Of a DNA stretch of 64,000 nt, positions 35,641-46,425 are shown piece by piece (position 1 is the first letter of the stretch; each line of letters starts with the position of its first letter). The notes under the pieces are model-generated. The model was not told the DNA's origin, made no database searches, and saw only the letters and a list, made by a program, of their open reading frames with translations. The DNA comes from Atherix ibis (Eukaryota > Arthropoda > Insecta > Diptera > Athericidae), in the NCBI GenBank assembly GCA_958298945.1, contig OY282610.1, positions 23,522,233 through 23,586,232 of the forward strand. The letters run 5' to 3'. Made by a program: the position numbers and the translations under genes.

Positions 35641-38249
35641 GGAAACTTTTAGAGTCGACGGATAAAAGCCGGAATTTTTCAACACCAGACGAACTAAATT
35701 TTTTTTGTTTTTGCTGATCATAAAAGCGGCATTTTTTTGTTGTTGAATAATTTCGCAATAATCCAATTCCCGATTGACGGGATCGATCGTGCACATACAG
35801 CCAATCGAATGCGACCATACACAAGGTGTCCACATGGGTCCATGTTTGCATTCGTTGCGCGTTTTCCACTTCTGATCTTGTGCCTTGTGTCAGTCCCTAC
35901 ATCATCTCTTATGTTGACTTCAGCACAAATATCCGTAAATGGTCGTGTTATTAACTGCAAAATTCCAGCTGGCCATGCAACTTTTTCCACGTTCGATTTT
36001 TTTATTATTATTATTTTTTTTTGTGTGTAGATCTGGTCGTTGCGATGTTAGCTGAATCATCATCGCCACCTCCGCCGTGTATTGAGTATCGTGCAAACAG
36101 GTTTTCTTAATGGTTTTACTCTTTCTTCATCGTTTTCTCTTTGTCTTTACCGTTTTCCAGTCTCACTTATTCATTTTTGCTTCTGGTTTCCCCTATTCCC
36201 TCTTAGTTTATCATCGGTTTAAGATAGTCTACAGTCTAGACACTCCAAAACGTCGCCATTAATCCGATGCAACATGAGAGAGACTGATTAGTTTGGTAAG
36301 AGCGCGCGGCTTTCTTTCACCATCCCATGATGCGTCATCTACAGTCGCCAAGCCGTTATGGAAGAAGTTTCTTTTTACCTAATTTTTTTTTCCCTTTTTA
36401 GCCTTGGAAAGGAGGTAGCATGGGACCTCTTGACTAATCGAAATTGCAGAATTGTCATAGCTTTCTTCCTTTTTTTAGATAAGTTCAATTTAACCCCCCC
36501 ACCCCACCCCCTCCCAGTATTCTGTGCCGTTGTTCGAAAATGTCAAATAAGACACGATGTGAAACACAAACAAACGCACAGGAAGAAAAAAAAAACATGT
36601 CGGCTGTACAGGAAATCGTTTGTTTGTATTTGTTTCTAAAAGCAATCAATGCCCGCCGTTCGGTTGTTATTATTAATTTGTAAAAAGTCGGCTGACCCGA
36701 ATCGTTGGTGTCTAAAGTACATGTTTCTGTTGAGGTCTGCTTTTGTTGATCGATAAAATTTTATTAAAAATTCTTAATTGAAATTTTTTAAATTTTTCTT
36801 TATGACCTCCAAAATGCAAATAATTTTCGATATTTTCTAATTTCTATCAAATTTAAACTGTGTTTTCGAAAATGATGCTTAACTTGTACGCGAAGGTCTG
36901 TTCACCATTTAGGTAAGGTCTTTAATCATTGTGTCATACCCTCTGTGAGACAGTCTGCGACATTATATTGTTGGGTATATCTTGTGGATGTTTCTAACTC
37001 GATTTTTGCATAGGCTCTGCTCTACGTTTGGAGATTACCTGTCAGCGCAGCACTGCACCGAAATTGTCTCGTCTGACTCTTTCACGACAACTGACATGTG
37101 ATCGTCTTTGGGTTGGAGAAAGCCATTGTTAGCCAAGAAAATGCCAACCACGCAAATTCGTAAAGTACTTCCGTGTCTAAACAACTGCAGATTATCTAAA
37201 CCCGGAAGTCAATCGTTCGCAAAATCAGACAAATGCGACCGTTCTTTGTTTTGCGGTTCTTTTTTTTTCTGAATAAAATATTAACAATCAACTCTTTTAT
37301 GAAAATAAATCTGGTAATTTTAGAATTTTAGGCTTTTGATGGTGTATTTTTTTCGCTCAGACGTCATAGTTTATACATGGAACCTGATCGACACGTGCAG
37401 ATTTTTTGCCATCGTCGGCATTGTCTCACATTACTCACATTTCATCAGCATTTTGAGTTTCTCCACAAAAAAACTACTGCAAATGCAAAAATATTTAAAA
37501 AAAAGCAAATAGTAAAAAAGGTAAAATGGTAGGTAATTTCTCTTATCGTAAAGGTTAAAAACAGAACCGATAGGTAATTTCTCTTACCGTAAAGGTTAAA
37601 AACGCAATAATATGGCGTGACCTGAGATTGTGAATTGCAATGCAGGCTTTTATTATTTTATAGTTTTTGTTTTATTGCAAACAAATTGTGTCTTTTTTCT
37701 CTGAAAATTTTATTACACTGGCCCTATTGTTTTATGGAACTCTAAATCTGCATCTGATCTTGGCTATGCGTTCGTTGGACTCGCATCGAGTTACATTTTG
37801 CATTGCGAGGCACATAAATCTCAGGTTCAGACATAATCGGCTTAGGTAGGCGACCTGCGTTTCTACGTAATTGCAGATGTATTGGCAAATGGCAAAAAAC
37901 CTAAATGGGCTAATATTCGATTGTAGATCTGCAGTTAAGGTCTGCATGATGTTAATCAGTAATAGTCTGGTCGTAAAAATTATTTAGAAATAAAACATTC
38001 TACACTCCTACACTGCTTGCAACAGATTCTTTTCGTCTTCTTAACAGTTTATTTAACAACCAAACATATGCATTTAATATTATTTTGTTTCAATCATTAT
38101 TTTTGTGATGCATTCCCTGTCGTTGAAGTTATTTTTATGAGTTGTTGTAAAAATTGTAGATGCAATCAAGGAAGCTGTCTAAAGCGATTTATGGTATCAT
38201 ATAAACTAATTACAAAAAATAATTTTGCTATCGTTTCTACCATTTTTCT
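35641..38249. other. Long stretch without recognised gene
   Basis: The part at 35740-36110 is noticeably less AT-rich than its surroundings and carries overlapping open frames on both strands (35737-36030 plus; 35536-35835, 35579-35869 and 35718-35990 minus). A pyrimidine-rich TTTTTTTTTTGTGTGTAG at about 36013-36030 precedes a short open frame beginning MLAESSSPPPPCIEY at 36046. It lacks a good donor. None of these is convincing. A direct repeat GGTAATTTCTCTTA(T/C)CGTAA occurs at about 37533 and 37572. A C-rich run lies at 36496-36513. Confidence 0.45.
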
Positions 38250-38960
38250 TTCTCATCATAAGAACCTAGTAGAAGAGGGATTTTCGAATCTGCCCCATTT
38301 TAGCATGAATTTTTGTTGTCATTATGATAATTGTGCAAAAAAAATCAATTTTTATTTCGAGTGTGAATTTAAAAAAAATAATTCCTGGGGGAATTGTCCC
38401 TTCTAAATAGAGGAGGACTCGTTTCTGTTCACTTACAGCACAAAATCAATTCGTGGAACAAAATTCTCTTCTAAATATTCTGTTTCCTCTGGTGTTTACA
38501 TATTTTTTTTAGTCAATAAAATCCCCCTTCATTATAAGAACCTAGTAGAAAGGGGATTTTCGAATCTCCCCCATTTTAGTATGAATTTTTATCGTTGTTA
38601 TGATAATTGTGTCAGAAAAATCAATTTTTTTTTGAGTGTGAATTTAAAAAAAATACTCCTGGGGGAATTGCCTCTTCTAAATAGAGGAGGACTCTTTTAT
38701 GCTCACTTACAGAACAAAATCAATTCGTAGAGTAAAATTTACCCTCTAAATATTCTGATTTCTCTGTTTTGAAGATATTTTTTTAGTCAATAAAATCCCC
38801 CTTCATTATAAGAACCTAGTAGGAAGAGGATTTTCGAATCTGCCTTATTTTAACATGGATTCTTATCGTGTTATAATGATTGTGTAAGAAACATTAATTT
38901 TCATTTCGAGTGAAATTTTTTTAAAATTTTTGCGTCCTTTATAGTTGAGGGGGAAGTGTC
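38250..38960. repeat. Tandem array, period about 274 bp
   Basis: Three copies beginning CAT(C/T)ATAAGAACCTAGTAG at about 38255, 38530 and 38803 (spacings of about 275 and 273). Each unit includes GATTTTCGAATCTGCCCCAT, CCTGGGGGAATTG, AAATAGAGGAGGACTC and CAAAATCAATTCGT. Copies one and two are close to full length; copy three decays after about 38900. Confidence 0.92.
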
Positions 38961-39664
38961 TCATCCAAATATAGGTGGAAAGTACTCTGCTCACTGCTAT
39001 ACAAAACCACATTTTTCAACGAGAGTGTAGAATAATTTTTTAAAATATTTCGTAGGGGATTCACCTCTACTAAATGAAAATTTGAGTACTGTTTACCGGC
39101 ATATAGGCTGCCAACAATAATTCTTTCAAATTTCTCTTTAACTTGATTCTGAGAAATGCGTAAATCTTTCCCATTCCTGGTATGGATTTTAGTGAACCAA
39201 ACACTATATTCACCAGATGATTTTGCCTGAGAAACTGATTTTGTTTTGTTAATTATCTGTTAGGATTATTCAGCGGAGGCTTTTCCTTAACGTGCTGATT
39301 TGGTTGGTTTAGTGCTGAAGAATTAGAATTTTCAAGAGGTAATTTTCTTTCGCAAAGTGATTTTGCTGTTTTAGTGATAAAAAAGCAGAATATTCAGAAA
39401 AGGATTTTCCTCATGTGCTGATTTTTATTGGTTTAGTGATAAAAAATCAGAATATTCAGGAGAGAACTTTCCTCTACGAGATGATTTTGTTCTGTTAGTT
39501 ATCAAAACCCAGAATATGCAGCAGACGATTTTCTTCCCCTCACTGATTTTGCTACTTTGGTGATAAAAATGAAGAATAATCAGGGGAGGAGACTTTCCTA
39601 CCAACACTGATTTTGCTGGTTTACTGATAAAAAAGCTACCAACACTGAACTCATTTTGAGCTGT
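38961..39664. repeat. Tandem array left of the inserted mariner
   Basis: Units of roughly 75-100 bp built on TGATTTTGCTGGTTTAGTGA followed by TAAAAAAGCAGAATATTCAG and GAGAGGACTTTCCTC, alternating with a TGATTTTGTTCTGTTAGTTA variant. The array continues beyond the mariner at 40928, so the element split one array. Confidence 0.88.
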
Positions 39665-39695
39665 TACGTGGGCTACTATATATATTTCTGGCCTA
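39665..39695 (+). repeat. Mariner left terminal inverted repeat
   Basis: 31 bp including the TA target dinucleotide; the core GGCTACTATATATATTTCTG is identical to the reverse complement of the right end. Confidence 0.95.
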
Positions 39696-39732
39696 ATAAT
39701 GAAAATGCGAATATTTATCAACGAAAAAGGTT

Positions 39733-40750
39733 TTATTGTTTTTCAAAATATTCTCCATCAAGATTTATACACTTTTGCATGCGCTCAAACCAATTTTCGA
39801 AGCACTTTTTCCACTCCGATTGAGACACCTCCAAAACATGGTTTTTGAATGCTTCAACAGCATCTTCTGGCGACGAAAATTAAAAAGAAGTCATTGGGTG
39901 CCAAGTCAGGGCTGTACGGAGGATGACCCATCAATTCGACGTTTTGTCCGGTCAAAAAGGCGCTGGTTTGAGCCGATGTGTGAGAGCTCGCATTGTCATG
40001 GTGCACAATGATTCGACTTCTCTTGTTCGTTTTTCGAATTTCTCCGAAGACTTCAGGCAAACAAATGGTGGTGTACCACTCAGAATTGACCGTCCTACGT
40101 TGCACAAGCGGAACAGTCGCCACATGACCAGTTTTGCCAAAGAAACAAGCGACCATTTGCTTCGAAGTGCTTCTTCCACGAACAACTTTCGTTGGATTTG
40201 ACTCGTCTTGGAAGACCCACACGGTCGATTGCTGTTTTGTTTCGGGCTCATACGCATAGATCCATGATTCGTCACCTGTGACGATCTTATAAACGTCTTT
40301 TGAAGCACCGCGATCGTATTTTTTCAGCATTTCTTTACACCAATCCACACGAGCCTTTTTTTGAGCGATTGTCAAATTGTGCGGGATCCAACGAGAACAA
40401 ACCTTTTTTACGGCCAGGTGTTCATGCAATATCGAATGTATGCTGGTGGGAGAAATGCCTAGGCATGCCTCTATCTCACGGTATGTCACATGACGGTCTT
40501 GCATTATCAGTTCACGTACGGCATCGATGTTTTCTGGAACAACGGCTGTTTTTGGACGACCTTCACGGAATTCGTCTTTGAGCGAGCGTCGGCCACGATT
40601 GAATTCGTTGTACCAGTTTTTCACAGTGCTATAGGATGGTGCTTCATAGCCATACAAAGATTTAAGTTCATCGATGCACTCTTGTCGTGATAATCCACGT
40701 CGAAAGTTGTGAAAAATGATCGCACGAAAATGTTCACGAGTTAATTCCAT
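39733..40750 (-). pseudogene. Mariner transposase, catalytic triad intact, 3' frameshift/deletion
   Basis: The enzyme would cut the element at its inverted repeats and join it to TA sites. From the start at 40750, 290 codons read cleanly. Residues 1-115 hold two helix-turn-helix regions, with a GRP linker at about residues 64-66 (EGRPKTAVV). The signature WIPHNLTIAQ lies at about 121. Catalytic aspartates are D160 in VTGDE, D252 in HHDNASSH and D287 in PDLAPNDFF. D252 and D287 are separated by 34 residues, the DD34D arrangement of mariners. After FFL (about 39880) the frame shifts and reaches a stop at 39854-39856. The expected sequence resumes in another frame at about 39879 (FSSPEDAVEAF ... 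DGEYFEKQ) and ends at a stop at 39733-39735. About a dozen residues between are missing. All catalytic residues remain, but the protein is truncated. Confidence 0.93.
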
Positions 40751-40896
40751 TTTTTTGCCAAATTGATTTTTTCAAGTCACTGTAAACAACACAAATGATA
40801 GTCGTACGTCAAAACGTTCTGAGTACGTTTATGCTAAAAAATGTCAAACTTTCCAATGGAAATGTCAGATCGCACCTGGCAACACTTAGTGTTGCC

Positions 40897-40927
40897 TAGG
40901 CCAGAAATATATATAGTAGCCTACGTA
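40897..40927 (-). repeat. Mariner right terminal inverted repeat
   Basis: Partner of the left repeat. Just inside it, AACACTTAGTGTT at 40881-40893 is a perfect 13-bp palindrome. Confidence 0.95.
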
Positions 40928-41850
40928 TTGATAAGAAAAGTACAATATTCCGAAGATTATTTTCCTCAAAGAATTGATTTTGATGTTTAAGTGACCAAAA
41001 AGGATAATCACACAAGAATTATCTTTTTCGAACTCACTTTATGTTTTTTATAGTCGTAGACAGAATATAACAATAAGGATTTTCCTCCTTTGAATTGATT
41101 TATTACCCAAAAACACGATATTCATTCAGAGGAGGATTTTCCTCTTAGAGCTCATTATGTCCTAGTAATTAAAAGAGGATTCATTTATGTGAACTGATTT
41201 TGCTGGTTTAGTGATAAAAAAAGCAGATTAATTAGGAGAGGTTTTCCCTCCACAAATTGATTTTGCTGGCTTACTGATAAAAAAGCAAACAAATCAGGAG
41301 AGGACTTTCCTTCACAAACTGATTTTATTGGTTTAGTGATAAGAAAAGCAGATTATTCAGGAGAGGACTTTCCTTCACGAATTGATTTTATTCTGTCAGT
41401 TATCAAAACCTGGAATATTCAGGAGAGGACTTTCCTCCCCATACTGATTTTGCTGGTTTAGTGATAGAAAAGTAGAATATTCAGGAGAGGACTTGCCTTC
41501 ACGAGCTGATTTTGTTCTGTTAGTTATTAAAATCTTGAATATTCACGAGAGGCCTTACCTCAAAGAATTGATTTTGATGTTAAAGTGACCAAAAAGGATA
41601 TTCAGACAAGAATTATCCTTTCCGAACTAACTTTATACTTTTTGTAATCGTAGACAGAATAAGACAAGAAGGATTTTCCTCCTTTTAATTGATTTATTAC
41701 CCAAAAACACGATATTCAGAGGAGGATTTTCCTCTTAGAGCTCATTATGTCCTTCTAGTAATTAAAAGAGGATTCATTTATATGAACTGATTTTGTTCTA
41801 TTGTTGATCAAAAGTAAATATTGAGAAAATGATTTTGAAATTCTTTAAAT
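40928..41850. repeat. Tandem array right of the mariner, ~594-bp higher-order period
   Basis: The same short units as at 38961-39664, plus a long block that occurs twice: CCTCAAAGAATTGATTTTGA at 40964 and again at 41558, 594 bp apart. It continues in both through GTAGACAGAATA, GATTTATTACCCAAAAACAC and TTAGAGCTCATTATGTCC. Short units lie between the two long copies. Confidence 0.9.
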
Positions 41851-44800
41851 TGATTCATCTGAATTGATGGGTCTATTATCTGGTGGGTGATATGCGAAAA
41901 TCATGAAAAGAAATCACAAAAATCGCTCTAAAATATAGTCAAATGTGTCAGTGAAATAGAAAAAGTAAATAATCTACAATGGATTATAGTATTATTAACT
42001 CCAAGTTTTCTTAGATTGAACGAAACTGAACAATAGTCCCTTTATAAGCAAATGGCAAAAGAGCATAAATAAAAGAAAAAGGAAACGGAATTCCAAGAAG
42101 ACGAAGAGGAACGGAAAGAAATATAAATGAATGAAATGGCCTTTGAACTATTTTGATGCCTTTTTAATGCCTTGAAATTGATGATGACGACGAGCATGAT
42201 GATGATGTTCTATGGAAATTTGTTGAAAGTGCGGATAATATTGAATAATAACGAGTGAGAAAAAGGTTTCCCGAAGAATATTGGATTCAATGCTGAAAAC
42301 GATCCGAACAGGTCTTTGGCCAAAATGAAAAGAAAATGAATAAAACATAAACAAGGATCGAATTAAAAAGAAATGAACGTGGCTGGAACGGAAATGGTAG
42401 AGCGGTAATAGCAAAATAAACTTGGTCAGAAGTTAGTAAAACTAAAAAGAGAACAAAGACAACAACCCAAAAAGAATTGAAGAAAATATTTTCAAAAAAA
42501 AAAAAAAAAATCCCAACGAAATGGAATAAAAATAAAATAATTGACTGGTAAATGGCTGACATGAATGATAATCGTTCATTTCTATTCCGAGGGAATATCC
42601 TGAACAGTCAGTGAACACATCCTTTTTGAATTGAATCCGAACGAACACGTCGAGTGTATAACGAGAGCTGTTCAACTGGCATCAAGGCGATTCTGTTCGT
42701 AGAGGGGGAAGTGTGCGTTCCGGTTCCGGTGTAGGGGTGAGGTGAGAGCTTTGATTTTAAAGAAACCGGAATGGTGTGTCGGCTAAATGAAATGAATTCG
42801 GTGGTAAAGTGGGTGCACGGAATGAATGGAATTTTATGGAATCGATGAGGATGGACCGGATCGGTCAAAGGATTCGGATCAGATCACAGTCGTGTTCAGT
42901 TTGGAGATAAAAGCTGAAATAAATTCTTCTATGGCGTTCGGTCGGAGGGTGTTTTTTTTTATATTTCACTTGGACCATATGGGCTCTCGTCCTGTTCGCC
43001 TGTTACTCTGTTCCCCCTATCTTATTATTTTCCCTTTAAAAAAAAGGGCTCATTGGCGTTATGGGCTCTGCTTTCTGTTCCGTTTCTTTTTTCATTTAGA
43101 ACAGCTAATCCGGACATGGAATCAATTGAATCATTTTCACAATGTTATGTCCATTTTGTACGATTGTGTCCTTTTCCCAAAGTCTACAAAACTACAAGAA
43201 ATGGAAACCGTTCACCTATTATTTGGTCATTCAAATGAATGATTTTTACACTATGGCCTGACCGAGATAGGACGAGATTTTCTCCAGCTGACCTAACCTA
43301 TAGTGAAAAACTTAATTTTATTAGCGCACTGGTGATGGGTAGATAGATGATACTGGGTCTTGGAACCGTATTGAAATAGTAAAAGAAAAAAAATCCTCGA
43401 AAAACGTAAATAAACGAATCAAGCCTATAATCACACCATCGTCATTAGGCCAATCTTCTTACGAAAACAACGCTAGATAGAAATTGCCCCTGATTCCATC
43501 TCGATTAAGTAGAAAATATCGAATTTGTATTTTTTATCGTCTTTTTTTTTCGTCCCTTTTTCATTTTATTCTTTTTAACATGCATACACATACACACAAT
43601 CGTCTTGAAAAAGATTAAATGGAATGAAACTAAACTAGTCTCGGGAATAGAGTCAAATTCCATTCAGATTAGGATCGGAACTATTTTAGTACTTTTCGAA
43701 AAAGGCAATAAAAAGAGAACATCGAACAAGAAGAAAAATTGAAAGGAAAAAAAAACGAATCCTTAAATGGAAAAAAAAGGTTCCAAAGAAAATGGCTGAA
43801 ATATGTGGAAATAAGCTTAAATGAAGGCGAATCAATAAATACTGTTGCCATAACAAGATAAGCCAGGATTCCATCGAACTATCGGCGATAAGATGAAGTC
43901 CGGCACGATTATGGAAATGGCGAGTGTTACGGTTAATGAATGTAAAAAGGACTAAGGAGTCTCTGTTTAATGGACTACTATCGGAAGATTCTGTAAAGGA
44001 ACAATAACAACTAGGATAAGATAAGGAATGGAAATGGAGTGGAAGGGGGGAGGGGGGGAATCGAAGAAGATCGATTAGCTACGATAAAAGTGTACACGTC
44101 CTTTGATGGGCGGACAGAAAAATCGATAAAATCAAATCAGAACGTTTCCGTGACAGACAGGATGTGCATGAAACGAGCGAATTCCTTTTGACCTAACGGG
44201 ATGCTCTCGAATCTTTCTTAATTTTTTTTTCTTTTTATAAATATTTCCGCTTCTTTATTTTTATTATTTTTCATTCGCATTTTCTTTTTTTTTGCATATT
44301 TTCCATTCCGTTCCGAATTTAAGTGACTGGTACGGTCTTCCTACTTTCATCCGAAGTTTGAAGTTAACATTTACTATTTTTCCCAGTAATTAAGTTACAG
44401 TTGCCCTTAATGCTCTTATTGAATTTGTTTTCTTCAGTATGGTGGCCTTTACCTATTCATCCGGTAGTATCCTTGTTGCTAGCTCTGCAAGGACAATTCG
44501 ACTAGCTCTCTGGGTTATTTCTGTTTTATTGCCCTACTAACGTTCGCCGTGCAATCCGAAATTCTAAACAAGCCATCCGTACCGGCTTCGGTCTCTCCGA
44601 ATTTTGAACATTCACATAGTATGGGCTCCAATTTCTGCGCCACGCTTCTCCGTATCCGTACCACCTGCTCGTATCGTAACACGATTAAACATTGAATTTG
44701 CAAATTTCCCATTTTCTTTGTCAATTTTAATTAGATACACTTTTCAATGAATGGGATTTTATCATTTTATCAAAATAGATTTTCTCTAATATTTTCGAAA

Positions 44801-45087
44801 AATTCTCTCACTTAGAAAATGCTTGGTCCTTCTGCCTATTCGACTTGGCTTGGGCAGGTATTCTTTTGTTGGGAAAGTTTATTTAGTCATTTAATCGAAT
44901 TTAATTTCATTTTCATTTTTACTTTTGTTCAATTTTATATTATTTCTGTATGGAATTTCATGTTATTATTGATTGGTTAATTTTTATTTAACCAACAAAC
45001 AAACAAAATATTATTTTTGTTAAAAAATTCTTTTTGGAAGTGCAAAAAAAAAAAACAACTAAAAGCGGCATTCGGTGCTATGAAAAC
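41851..45087. other. Long stretch without recognised gene
   Basis: Unique sequence. A GATGATGACGACGAGCATGA-type trinucleotide patch lies at about 42181-42207 and a run of 17 A at 42494-42510. The part at 42600-43450 is less AT-rich and holds the longest non-repeat, non-transposon frame of the window (42826-43242, plus, 138 codons). It starts MEFYGIDEDGPDRSKDSDQ but later becomes F- and L-rich, with no family recognised. A 69-codon minus-strand frame at 44515-44724 has balanced composition but no recognisable motif. I call neither a gene. Confidence 0.45.
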
Positions 45088-45180
45088 GGTTGCCACCTGG
45101 TGGCAATTGAGGGTGTCACATCGAATTTTCCGTATTTAATGCCATCTGATGGCAACTGATGGCATCTTGGTTTTTTTGGT
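45088..45180. promoter_or_regulatory. CTCF-like motif pair in short palindromes
   Basis: GCCACCTGGTGG at 45092-45103 reads CCACCAGGTGGC on the other strand, a full match to the CTCF core CCASYAGRKGGC. It sits in the short palindrome TGCCACC-T-GGTGGCA. About 50 bp on, TGCCATCTGATGGCA and ACTGATGGCATC form weaker relatives. Binding is inferred from the motif alone. Confidence 0.45.
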
Positions 45181-45319
45181 AGGCTAGATTTGAACTCGAG
45201 AAAACTCAATATTGACAACAAATGCACTTTTTTTCCTTAAAGGGACCAGGCTAATGAGGATATTTTTGTTAATACCCTTCGCAAAGGCCCATGTTTTTCG
45301 TAGTTATCAGTTTTTAAGA

Positions 45320-45345
45320 TGATAACTACGATATCGTAGTTATCA
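45320..45345. repeat. Perfect 26-bp palindrome
   Basis: TGATAACTACGAT followed by ATCGTAGTTATCA with no spacer. A third partial copy, CGTAGTTATCAG, lies just upstream at about 45299-45310, so the palindrome may have formed by inverted duplication. Confidence 0.95.
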
Positions 45346-45394
45346 GATAAATGCTTGTTGAATAGCATTTGTACTGAAACGTAAAAGTTTAATT

Positions 45395-46425
45395 GCTAGA
45401 ACAACTAACGCCATCTGGACAGATTTTAAAAAGTTTAATTGCTACGACAACTAACGCCATCTGGACAGACTTTGCAAACTTTTAATTAACGTGACAATTA
45501 ACGCCACGTTGACAAGCTTTCCAAACTTTTAATTGAAACGACGGCTAACGCCTTCTGGATACATTTTGCAAACTCCTAATTGACACGACAACTAATGCCA
45601 TCTGGACAAACGTTCCAAACTCTTCATTGACAGGACAGCTAACGCCATCTGGACCGAATTTGCAAGCTTAACTGACGTGTTAACTAACGTCGTCTGAATT
45701 GACTTTGCAAACTCTTAATTACATCGTCAACTAACGCCACCTAGACAGATTTTGCAAACTTAATTGATGTGGCAACTAACGCCATGTGGATAGACTTTGC
45801 AAACTCATAATTGCGTCGGCAACTAACGCCACCTGGACAAACGTTTCAAAATCTTAATTTTCACGACAGCTAACGCCACCTGGACAGATTTTGCAAACTC
45901 TTAATTGCGGCGGCAAATAACGCTACCCGGACAGCCTTTAAAAACTTCTCATTAATACAACCAGCGCCATCTGGAGAAACGTTCCAAAATCGTCATTTTC
46001 ATGACAACTAACGCCACCTGGACAGATTTTGCAAACTTTTAATTGCGGTGGCAAATAACGCTACCCGGACAGCCTTTAAAAACTTCTCATTAATACAACC
46101 AGCGCCATCTGGAGAAACGTTCCAAAATGGTAATTTTTATGACAACTAACGCCACCTGGACAGATTTTGCAAAATATTAATTTCGGCGGCAACTAACGCT
46201 ATCCAGACAGCCTTTGAAAACTCCTTGTTAATGCAAACAACGCCATCTGGACAAAAGTTCCAAACTCTTAATTTTCACGACAACTAACGCCACCTGGACA
46301 GATTTTGATGTCAACTAACGCCACCTGGATAGATGTTGCTAAGGTTTTTTTGGTATGACAACAAACGCCCTCTGAACAGATTTTGTAGACTATAAATTGT
46401 TACGACAGCTAATCCCATCTGGTGA
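45395..46425. repeat. 47-bp array carrying CGCCATCTGG / CGCCACCTGG
   Basis: About 21 copies of a unit containing CAACTAACGCCATCTGGACA, then GATTTTGCAAACT and CTTAATTG. Anchors near 45403, 45449, 45496, 45543, 45590 and 45637 give spacings of 46-47 bp. A higher-order period of about 138 bp (three units) is visible: GGCAAATAACGCTACCCGGA at 45912 and 46050. Each unit carries CCAGATGGCG or CCAGGTGGCG on the minus strand, matching the right-hand nine bases (YAGRKGGCG) of the CTCF core but not its CCA arm. Confidence 0.92.

Larger units (their letters stand above)
39665..40927 (-). mobile_element. Nearly complete mariner element with TIRs and TA target site
   Basis: Class II transposon of the Tc1/mariner superfamily. 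Inverted repeats at 39665-39695 and 40897-40927 match over 31 bp with a single mismatch (sixth base), counting the flanking TA at each end. The element proper is about 1.26 kb. It carries one transposase gene on the minus strand (39733-40750), frameshifted near its 3' end. The insertion sits inside the GATTTTGTTCTGTTA/GATAAAAAAGCAGAATATTC array. Joining the flanks across the TA (...GAGCTGT TA TTGATAAG...) restores sequence resembling the array unit, so the array predates the insertion. The clear TIR match suggests a fairly recent arrival. Confidence 0.95.

Noticed and set aside
38017..38406. 129-codon plus-strand frame with cysteines (CCKNCRCNQGSC)
   Set aside because: The second half lies inside the 274-bp tandem array and its frame is not maintained in the other array copies.
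40300..40690. Plus-strand frames across the mariner at 39.7-40.9 kb
   Set aside because: Shadows of the minus-strand transposase gene.
42826..43242. 138-codon plus-strand open frame in a less AT-rich patch
   Set aside because: No recognisable motif. The second half is F- and L-rich like translated T-rich DNA, and other frames overlap it. Not supported as a gene.
45395..46425. Regular array considered as a CRISPR-like or operator array
   Set aside because: Both unit and spacer are repeated, the context is eukaryotic, and no associated genes exist. It is an ordinary tandem array.
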